Assembly: GCF_026967805.1 (NCBI RefSeq)
Contig: NZ_JAPVBG010000003.1
Span: forward strand, 868,001-932,000
Length of the DNA: 64,000 nucleotides
Source of the DNA: Blastococcus sp. VKM Ac-2987
GTDB taxonomy: Bacteria; Actinomycetota; Actinomycetes; Mycobacteriales; Geodermatophilaceae
Direction of reading: 5' to 3'
Below the pieces are notes generated by a model, which worked only from the letters and a program-made list of their open reading frames with translations, did no database searches and was not told the DNA's origin. Made by a program: the position numbers and the translations under genes. The first letter of the stretch is position 1. Every line of letters begins with the position of its first letter. Below, piece after piece: positions 57,761 through 64,000 of this stretch.

Positions 57761-58548
57761 GCCGCGCCCCGCGACCACGGGGTGACGACCCGGGCGAGCA
57801 GCGCGAACAGCCCGTAGAAGGTTCCGGCGACGAGCGCGCAGCCGAGGCCGATCGCCCAGGCGCCTTCGACGTCGACGTTCTGCTGAGCGATCTTGAGCGT
57901 GATCGCGACGCCGCGCTGCACGCCGCCTACGTACTCGCCCAGGATCGCGCCCAGGAACGCCAGCGGCGCGGCCACGCGGAGGGCGGCGAGCACCGAGGGC
58001 AGCGCCGCGATCAGCCGGACCTTCGTGAGCTGGCGGAAGGCCCCGCCGCCGAAGACCCGGACGACCTCGAGGCTGGCCGGATCGGCCGAGCGGAGGCCCA
58101 GCACGGTGCCGACGACGGTGGTGAAGAAGACCGACAGGGCGGCCAGAGCCGTGGCGGTGCCCGCCCGCTGCCCCTCCTCGGGGTTGCCGATGACGATGAA
58201 GAGCACCGGGGCGATCGCGACCAGCGGCACGCAGTAGGTGATCACCGCTACCTGCATGACCAGCCGCTCCAGCGCCGGCACGAGGAGGGTCAGGGCGGCG
58301 AGCGCGACGGCCGCGACGGTCCCGTAGCCGAAGCCGACTGCGGCCTCCTGCAACGTGACCCCGAAGTGCCTGGCGTTGTAGTCCCAGCCGCGGTCGATCG
58401 CGGCCCGGACCACGCCGGCGGGGGAGGGGATGCGGGCGTCCGCGAGCACGGTCAGCTGGAGGAGCCACCAGAGCGCGACCACGCCGAGGAGACCCAGCAG
58501 GCCGAATCCGGCCGAGCGCAGCGAGTCGCGGTTGAGCAGGGCGTTCAC
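57757..58548 (-). CDS. ABC transporter permease (SsuC/ThiX type)
   Basis: A 263-residue permease starting at GTG 58548, which overlaps the ATPase stop (GTGA). Six hydrophobic segments and the EAA-like loop [45 protein letters not shown] are visible. A longer upstream frame lies inside the ATPase gene and is a shadow. Confidence 0.93.
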   Translation of the reverse strand: MNALLNRDSLRSAGFGLLGLLGVVALWWLLQLTVLADARIPSPAGVVRAAIDRGWDYNARHFGVTLQEAAVGFGYGTVAAVALAALTLLVPALERLVMQVAVITYCVPLVAIAPVLFIVIGNPEEGQRAGTATALAALSVFFTTVVGTVLGLRSADPASLEVVRVFGGGAFRQLTKVRLIAALPSVLAALRVAAPLAFLGAILGEYVGGVQRGVAITLKIAQQNVDVEGAWAIGLGCALVAGTFYGLFALLARVVTPWSRGAA

Positions 58549-59372
58549 CCCGTCGCCTCGCCGCCGCCGAAGAGCAGCTCGGAGGCGTGGTCGTGCAGGG
58601 CGTGGAACTCCGGCGTCCGCATGATCTCCGGGTGCCGCGGGCGGGGGAGGTCCACCTGGATGACCTCGGTGATCCGGCCGGGCCGCGCGCTCATGACCGC
58701 CACCTGGTCGGAGAGGAAGATCGCCTCGGAGATGCCGTGGGTGACCATCAGCGTGGTCGCCGGCTTCTCCGTCCAGATCCGCAGCAGCTCGACGTTCAGC
58801 CGCTGACGGGTCATGTCGTCCAGCGCGCCGAAGGGCTCGTCGAGCAGCAGCACCGAGGGCTGGACGACGAGCGCGCGGGCGATGGAGACCCGCTGCCGCA
58901 TGCCCCCGGAGAGCTGGGCCGGCTTGGCCTTCTCGAAGCCCGAGAGGCCGACCAGCTCGATCAGCTCGCGTACCAGCGCGGCGTCGGGCCGACTGCCGGA
59001 GACCTCGAAGGGCAGCCGGATGTTGGCCTCGACCGAGCGCCAGGGCAGCAGGGCGGAGTCCTGGAAGGCGATGCCCAGGGCGTGCTGGCGGCGCAGGTCG
59101 AGCGGGGTCATGCCGTCGACCAGCGCGGTGCCGCCGGACGGCTGCTCCAGCCCCGCGAGGATCCGCAGGATGGTGGATTTGCCGCACCCGGACGGGCCGA
59201 GCAGCGAGGAGAAGCTGCCCTGGTAGGTGTGCAGGGTGGTGTCGGTGAGGGCCTGGACCTGCTTGCGGCCGGTGCCGAAGGTCTTGGTGAGGCCCTGAAG
59301 GTGGATGCCGGAGCCTCCGGCCGGCCGCGGGGCGGCCGGCCGGAGGGCCTCGGTCTGGGTGAGCGAGGTCAC
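58545..59372 (-). CDS. ABC transporter ATP-binding protein
   Basis: A 275-residue ATPase of the nitrate/sulfonate/taurine type. Walker [11 protein letters not shown]-loop [12 protein letters not shown], signature [15 protein letters not shown], Walker [13 protein letters not shown] and the switch His of [13 protein letters not shown] are all present. GTG start with GGAAGAG upstream. Confidence 0.96.
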   Translation of the reverse strand: MTSLTQTEALRPAAPRPAGGSGIHLQGLTKTFGTGRKQVQALTDTTLHTYQGSFSSLLGPSGCGKSTILRILAGLEQPSGGTALVDGMTPLDLRRQHALGIAFQDSALLPWRSVEANIRLPFEVSGSRPDAALVRELIELVGLSGFEKAKPAQLSGGMRQRVSIARALVVQPSVLLLDEPFGALDDMTRQRLNVELLRIWTEKPATTLMVTHGISEAIFLSDQVAVMSARPGRITEVIQVDLPRPRHPEIMRTPEFHALHDHASELLFGGGEATG

Positions 59373-59408
59373 GATGCTCTTCCGGTCCGGTTCAGACGGG
59401 GACAGGGG

Positions 59409-60473
59409 TCAGGTGGTGCTGGGCACCTCGAGCAGATCGGGCTTCTCCTCGAGGAGTTCCTCCAGCAGCGAGAGGTCGAAGAGATCGGCCGAGTCGGTCA
59501 GGTCGATGTCGGCGGCGGCGAGCGTGGCGAGGTTCTGCTCGATCAGCTCGTCGGTGATGGTGAAGAGCCCGTTGCCCTCGACGTCGGGCGTGACGATCAG
59601 CGTGCTCTGCACCTCGGCCTGCTGGACCTCCTTGGCGAGGTCGAGCTCCAGGTCGGCGCCGTACTCCTCGACCGCCAGCCGGGCACCTTCCTCGGGGTTC
59701 CGCAGGTAGTCCTGCCAGCCCCGGATCTCGGCCTCCAGGAAGGCCTTCACCATCTCCGGGTTCTCCGCGATCATCTCGTCGGTCGTGATGATGCTCTCGG
59801 CCACGAACGGCAGCCCGTTGTCGGCGAAGGGCAGGTTGGTCACCGCGTAGCCGGCGTTCTCGACCGTGATCGACTCGTTGGTCAGGTAGGCGAGGAACCC
59901 GTCGACCTCGCCGTCGATGAGGGGCGCCGGGTCGTACTCGACCGGCACCTTCTCGACCTGGCCGGGATCGATGCCGTTCACCTCGAGCAGCGCGTCGAAC
60001 AGCGTCTCGTTGCCTCCGGCCTGGACGCCGATCCTCTTGCCGACCAGGTCCTCCGGCGTCGCGATGTCGCCGCCGTCGGCCAGGGACAGGATGGTGAAGG
60101 GGTTCTTCTGGAACTTGGTGCCGACGATCTTGAGCGGCGCGTCCTCCTCGGCGATGACCTGCGCGGTGGCGACGGCGTTGCTCAGGCCGAAGTCGGCTTC
60201 ACCGCTGGCCACGAGCGTCTCGATCGGGCCAGGGCCGGGGTCCATCGTCACGCCGGAGAAGCCGACGTCGGTGTAGTGGCCGTTCGTGTCGGCGAAGAAC
60301 TCGCCGGCGAACTCGGCGTTCTTGATCCAGGACAGCTGCAGCGTGACCGGGCCGAGACCGCCGTCCTCCGACGCAGTGTCGGACCCGTCGGAGCCGTCGG
60401 AGCCGCCGCACGCCGCGACGGCGAGGACGGCAGCGGTGAGCGCTGCGGCGGTGCGCACGGCGCGCGTGTTCAT
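59409..60473 (-). CDS. NMT1/THI5-like substrate-binding lipoprotein
   Basis: A 354-residue extracellular binding lipoprotein; the lipobox AVLAVAACGGSDG gives the anchor Cys near residue 22. The domain begins LQLSWIKNAEFAGEFFADTN, the NMT1/THI5-like pattern found in importers of pyrimidine precursors, riboflavin or nucleobases. ATG 60473 has AGGAG. With xanthine dehydrogenase and deaminases next door, a purine or pyrimidine-like ligand is likely. Confidence 0.92.
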   Translation of the reverse strand: MNTRAVRTAAALTAAVLAVAACGGSDGSDGSDTASEDGGLGPVTLQLSWIKNAEFAGEFFADTNGHYTDVGFSGVTMDPGPGPIETLVASGEADFGLSNAVATAQVIAEEDAPLKIVGTKFQKNPFTILSLADGGDIATPEDLVGKRIGVQAGGNETLFDALLEVNGIDPGQVEKVPVEYDPAPLIDGEVDGFLAYLTNESITVENAGYAVTNLPFADNGLPFVAESIITTDEMIAENPEMVKAFLEAEIRGWQDYLRNPEEGARLAVEEYGADLELDLAKEVQQAEVQSTLIVTPDVEGNGLFTITDELIEQNLATLAAADIDLTDSADLFDLSLLEELLEEKPDLLEVPSTT

Positions 60474-60588
60474 GGGCGTCTCCTGGTCGGAAGGGGGGCG
60501 GTCCGTCGTCGGCGTCGGGGCGGTGCTCCGGCCCGTCGCCACCTGGTGCCGAACGCTAGGAGCGGCGGGTTTCGGCGCAGGTGGGCGG

Positions 60589-60614
60589 GCGTTTCCGGCC
60601 GGTAAAAGAAACGC
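60589..60614. promoter_or_regulatory. Inverted repeat upstream of the binding-protein gene
   Basis: GCGTTTC (60589-60595) and GAAACGC (60608-60614) flank a 12-nt spacer in an A/T-rich pocket of the 174-bp gap between guanine deaminase and the ABC genes. A promoter-proximal operator or a terminator stem are both possible. Confidence 0.35.
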
Positions 60615-60647
60615 TCATCTCAGGCCGGAACTCTCATTTCGCCCGCG

Positions 60648-61124
60648 TCAGTAGTCCACGCGGACCGGGTTCTCCCGCCAGGCCAGGAACGGCGCGACCG
60701 CGGTGCCCAGGCGCAGCTCCTGGACCGAGGTCGGCCAGGCCATCGGAGCCGAGGAGAGCAGGTCGTAGAACGCCCGGTCGTCGAAGCCGCCGTCGGCCGC
60801 GTCGTGGCGGTTGGCGGCGAACACCACCCGGTCCAACCGTGCCCACAGGGCCGACGTCGCGCACATGGGGCAGGGCTCGCAGGAGGTGTACAGCGTGCAG
60901 CCGCCCAGAGCGAAGTCGCCGAGCTCGCGGCACGCCGCCCGGATGGCCGTGACCTCCGCGTGCGCGGTGGGGTCGAGGTCGCGGGTCACCCGGTTGACGC
61001 CGGTCGCGACGACCACGTCCCCCCGGACGATGACCGCCCCGAACGGCCCGCCGCCGGCGGCCACGTTGGCGGTGGCCAGCTCGACGGCCTGCTGCAGCCA
61101 CTTCTCGTCGACGGCGGACATCAT
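60648..61124 (-). CDS. guaD: Guanine deaminase (cytidine deaminase fold)
   Basis: A 158-residue enzyme converting guanine to xanthine. Zinc ligands and catalytic Glu are H55-A-E57 (TAHAEVTAIRAAC) and C85-x2-C88 (SCEPCPMC). GGFDDRAFYDLL and the C-terminal FLAWRENPVRVDY match the Bacillus guanine deaminase (156 residues). ATG 61124 overlaps the xanthine dehydrogenase stop and has GAGGAGG. It supplies xanthine to the adjacent dehydrogenase. Confidence 0.93.
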   Translation of the reverse strand: MMSAVDEKWLQQAVELATANVAAGGGPFGAVIVRGDVVVATGVNRVTRDLDPTAHAEVTAIRAACRELGDFALGGCTLYTSCEPCPMCATSALWARLDRVVFAANRHDAADGGFDDRAFYDLLSSAPMAWPTSVQELRLGTAVAPFLAWRENPVRVDY

Positions 61125-63763
61125 GGATTGCCTCCTCGGGCCAGGCGCCAGATGCGGTCCCTGCTCATCGGCAGGTCGTGCGGGCGGACGCCGAGGGCGT
61201 CGCGCACCGCGTTCGCGATCGCGGGTGCGACCGGGTTGTAGGGGGCCTCGCTCATCGACTTCGCGCCGCGCGGTCCCACGGTGTCGTACGTGCCGGCGAC
61301 GAGGACCCGCGTGGCCGGCACGTCCGCCATCTGCGGGGTGCGGTAGGACCGGAAGCCCTGGGTCAGCACCTCGCCGTCGACCACGGCGACCTGCTCCTGG
61401 AGCGCCGAGCCGACGGCCTGGGCGACACCGCCCTCCACCTGTCCGCGCAGCTGCTCGGGGTTGATCACCACACCGGCGTCCACGGCCTGCACCGAGTCGA
61501 GGAACCGCACCTCACCGGTCGCCGGGCGCACGGCGACGCGCACGGCATGCACGTTGAACGCCACCGACCGGCGGGTCCCGTCGCTGGCGCCGGTGGCCAC
61601 CAGCGGCCCCTCCAGGTGGCGCAGGGCAGGTAGCCCACCCAGGGAGTCCAGCCGTCGGCGCACCTCGGTAGCGGCCCGTTGGACGGCCAGCCCGGCGACG
61701 ACCGAGCCGGTGGAGCCGAAGGCGCCGGAGTCGTAGCCCGAGGTCGCGGTGTCGGAGGAGACCACGCGCACCCGCGTGGGCGGGATGCCCAAGGCGTCGG
61801 CCACGAACTGCGCGTGCACCGTCGCGGTGCCGTTGCCGAACTCCGCCGTCCCGACCGACAGGGTGGCGGTGCCGTCGGGGTCGAGGGCGATGCGCGCGTG
61901 CGAGTGGTGACCGCGCGGCGGGATGGTCGCGATCATCGACAGTGCCATCCCCTCGCCGACCAGCCAGCCGTCTTCCGGCGGAGCGCCGGTGCGGGTAGCG
62001 GTGAGCGCCTGCTCGGCGAGGTCCAGGCACTGGTCCAGGCCGTAGCTGCCGTACTCCAGGTCGGTCGACGGCGGTCCGTTGACCACCAGCGGGTCGCCGG
62101 GCACCACCACGTTGCGCCGCCGCAGCTCGTACGGGGAGATGCCGACCTCACGCGAGAGCTCGTCGAGGGCCGACTCGATCGCGAAGACCACCTGGCCCAG
62201 GCCGTACCCCCGGAACGCGCCGCTCGGCGGGTTGTTGGTGTAGACCGCCTCTGCGTCGACGCGCTTGCTGGGGCAGCGGTAGACGGCCACCGATTCGTGC
62301 ACGCCGTGGAACATGACCCCGGGCCCGTGGTTGCCGTGGGCCCCGGTGTCGCTGAGCACGTCGACCCGCATCGCGGTGAGCCGGCCCCCGGCGTCGGCGC
62401 CCAGTTCGACCGAGACCCGCATGGGGTGGCGCAGCGGGATCGCGGTGAACTGCTCCTCGCGGGTCATGTCCAGCTGCACCGGCCGCCGGTCGCCTCGCTC
62501 GGCCAGCCGCAGCGCCGCCAGGGCCACCACGTCCTCGACCAGCAACTCCTGCTTGCCGCCGAACCCGCCGCCCACCCGGGCCGCGACCACCCGCACGCGG
62601 TCGGGGTCGCGGCCGAGCACGCGCGCCAGCTCGTCGCGCACGAGGAACGGCACCTGCGTGCTGGCGCGGACCACCAGCATCCCGTCGTCGTCGACCCATG
62701 CCCTGGCGCCGTGCGTCTCCAGCGCCGCGTGCGCCACCCGCCCGCTGCTCCAGGTGCCGCGCACGGTGTGCGCGGCGGATCGCAGCCCTGCCGCGACGTC
62801 GCCCACCTCGCCGTGGGTGCGGGCGACGACGTTGCGGGACGGGTCGGCGATCCGCGAGGTGAGCGGGTCCTTGTCGCCGTGCAGCAGCGGTGCGCCGGGC
62901 GAGCGCGCGTGCTCCGGGTCGAACACCGCCGGCAGCGGCTCGTAGGTCACCTCGACCAGCGCGGCGGCGCGCTGGGCGAGGGCGGCGGACTCCGCGACCA
63001 CCGCCGCGACCCGCTGGCCGCGGAAGCGGACCACGTCGTCGAACAGGCGGGTGTCGTCGGGGTCGTCGAGCCGGCTCTCGTGCCGGGCGGTCGAGTACAG
63101 GACGTCGGGGGCGTCGGCGGAGGTGAGCACCAGCACCACGCCCGGCAGCGCCTCCGCACGCGCGGAGTCGACCGCGACGACGCGGGCGTGCGCCTGCTCG
63201 GAGCGGACCAGCTTCACGTGCAGGATGCCGGCGTCGGGCAGGTCCAGCGTGAACGGCTCCCGGCCGGTGACCACCCGTGGGCCGGCGGGCGCGGCGACCG
63301 AGCAACCGAACGCCCCGTCGGCCGTCACGTTGGCCCGGCCCTCGAGCGCGTCACGGATCGACCGGTAGCCGGTGCAGCGGCACAGGTTGCCCTTGAAATC
63401 GCGTTCCGGTTCGGGGACCCGGACCGTTCCGTCCTCCTCGGCGAGGGCCGTCGCCGTCACCACCCACCCGGGGGTGCAGTAGCCGCACTGGAAGGCCGCC
63501 GCCTCCACGAAGCGGCGCTGCACCGGCGACAGCTCGCCCGGGGTGCCGAGCCCCGCCGCCGTGGTGACCGCGCGCCCGTCGGCGCGGGCCGCGGGGGTGA
63601 TGCACGAGTGCACCGGGACGCCGTCGAGGAGAACGGTGCACGCTCCGCAGTCCCCGGTGTCGCACCCCTTCTTGACCGCCGTCCCGCCGCACTCGCGGAT
63701 CCAGCTACGCAGGCACTGCCCGGGAGCGGGCCGGCCGCTCGCCGCCTCGCCGTCGAGGATCAC
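61121..63763 (-). CDS. Xanthine dehydrogenase, fused iron-sulfur and molybdenum subunits
   Basis: An 880-residue fusion. Residues 1-150 carry two [2Fe-2S] clusters: C34, C39, C42 (GCDTGDCGACTVL) with C54, and CGYCTPG with CRCTGY. From about residue 165 the molybdopterin-binding large subunit follows (LVRSEQAHARVV, GGGFGGKQELLVED, SGAFRGYGLGQV, AEFGNGTATVHAQ) with the active-site Glu in KSMSEAP. The GTG start overlaps the FAD-subunit stop. It should oxidise hypoxanthine or xanthine to urate, passing electrons to the separate FAD subunit. Confidence 0.92.
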   Translation of the reverse strand: MILDGEAASGRPAPGQCLRSWIRECGGTAVKKGCDTGDCGACTVLLDGVPVHSCITPAARADGRAVTTAAGLGTPGELSPVQRRFVEAAAFQCGYCTPGWVVTATALAEEDGTVRVPEPERDFKGNLCRCTGYRSIRDALEGRANVTADGAFGCSVAAPAGPRVVTGREPFTLDLPDAGILHVKLVRSEQAHARVVAVDSARAEALPGVVLVLTSADAPDVLYSTARHESRLDDPDDTRLFDDVVRFRGQRVAAVVAESAALAQRAAALVEVTYEPLPAVFDPEHARSPGAPLLHGDKDPLTSRIADPSRNVVARTHGEVGDVAAGLRSAAHTVRGTWSSGRVAHAALETHGARAWVDDDGMLVVRASTQVPFLVRDELARVLGRDPDRVRVVAARVGGGFGGKQELLVEDVVALAALRLAERGDRRPVQLDMTREEQFTAIPLRHPMRVSVELGADAGGRLTAMRVDVLSDTGAHGNHGPGVMFHGVHESVAVYRCPSKRVDAEAVYTNNPPSGAFRGYGLGQVVFAIESALDELSREVGISPYELRRRNVVVPGDPLVVNGPPSTDLEYGSYGLDQCLDLAEQALTATRTGAPPEDGWLVGEGMALSMIATIPPRGHHSHARIALDPDGTATLSVGTAEFGNGTATVHAQFVADALGIPPTRVRVVSSDTATSGYDSGAFGSTGSVVAGLAVQRAATEVRRRLDSLGGLPALRHLEGPLVATGASDGTRRSVAFNVHAVRVAVRPATGEVRFLDSVQAVDAGVVINPEQLRGQVEGGVAQAVGSALQEQVAVVDGEVLTQGFRSYRTPQMADVPATRVLVAGTYDTVGPRGAKSMSEAPYNPVAPAIANAVRDALGVRPHDLPMSRDRIWRLARGGNP

Positions 63764-64000
63764 GCCACCACCCCGGTGAGCTCGGCGCAGACCTCGGCCG
63801 CCAGGAGGTCCGTCTGCGCGGCCCGCCAGTCGGGGGCGCCGTGCGGGTCGTCGTACCAGCCGACATCGTTCCCCGCGTCGGCCACGGCCCGGCGCACCGC
63901 GCCCGCGGAGGGCGCCGGCGGGAGCACGAGCACCACCGGCCGCGGCACCGACGCGGTGAGCGTGAGGACGACGGCGTCGGACTCGCGGCGGCCGATGACC
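63760..64000 (-). CDS. FAD-binding subunit of xanthine dehydrogenase, C-terminal part
   Basis: The frame is open to the window edge and encodes about 79 C-terminal residues (RRESDAVVLTLTASVPRPVV and later WYDDPHGAPDWRAAQTDLLA). The position ahead of the fused dehydrogenase and the DDPHGAPDWR-like tail fit the CODH-type flavoprotein subunit. Its start is outside the window. Confidence 0.7.
   Translation of the reverse strand, partial: VIGRRESDAVVLTLTASVPRPVVLVLPPAPSAGAVRRAVADAGNDVGWYDDPHGAPDWRAAQTDLLAAEVCAELTGVVA

Overview
The window is very GC-rich, uses GTG and TTG starts freely, packs genes with 4-bp ATGA/GTGA overlaps, and carries the tail of a mycothiol-type formaldehyde dehydrogenase. 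This points to an actinobacterium; a Geodermatophilaceae-like soil organism is a guess from overall gene style, not a demonstrated placement. I see no tRNA, rRNA, CRISPR array, intact transposase or prophage.

Layout. (1) About 0.2-3.6 kb: an acyl-CoA dehydrogenase and a BCCT-type betaine/choline transporter. (2) About 4-21.3 kb: a nearly complete glycine betaine degradation island. It holds a ferredoxin reductase, a Rieske ferredoxin, an IclR regulator, a GbcA-like Rieske oxygenase, the operon glyA-soxBDAG-dimethylglycine oxidase-folP, a GntR regulator, and sdaA-purU. Betaine would be imported by BCCT and demethylated stepwise to glycine. The methyl groups would be captured on folate and used by GlyA to make serine, which SdaA deaminates to pyruvate; PurU and FolP would maintain folate. 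A 17-bp motif is identical upstream of glyA and between gntR and sdaA. (3) About 21.3-31.8 kb: small membrane proteins, a CPBP protease, a flavin-type split-barrel protein and a LuxR regulator sharing a palindromic operator, a SARP-type regulator behind a possible leader peptide and switchable hairpins, secreted proteins, a polyprenyl-phosphate sugar transferase and an esterase. (4) About 32.7-40.3 kb: PfkB kinase, GlgC, a DUF2252 protein, a LysR regulator, and a sugar-binding lipoprotein with a FucP-like permease. (5) About 40.8-46.3 kb: two secreted penicillin-binding/beta-lactamase-fold proteins next to a divergent histidine kinase/response regulator pair. (6) About 47-53.9 kb: two HSL-type esterases, an AcoR-like activator lacking the sigma-54 contact loop, and a cyclohexanone-monooxygenase-like Baeyer-Villiger enzyme, suggesting cyclic ketone degradation. 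(7) About 54.7-64 kb: a minus-strand purine island with xanthine dehydrogenase, guanine deaminase, an NMT1-type ABC importer, a variant adenosine-deaminase-like protein and, coupled to it, a 2-oxoglutarate oxygenase of unknown substrate.

Between 26.7 and 54.6 kb the intergenic gaps carry at least four clear and two decayed copies of an unrecognised repeat (hairpin plus a conserved 36-nt tail), all in the same orientation. This repeat, the shared operators and the oxygenase/deaminase pair are the least explained parts of the window.
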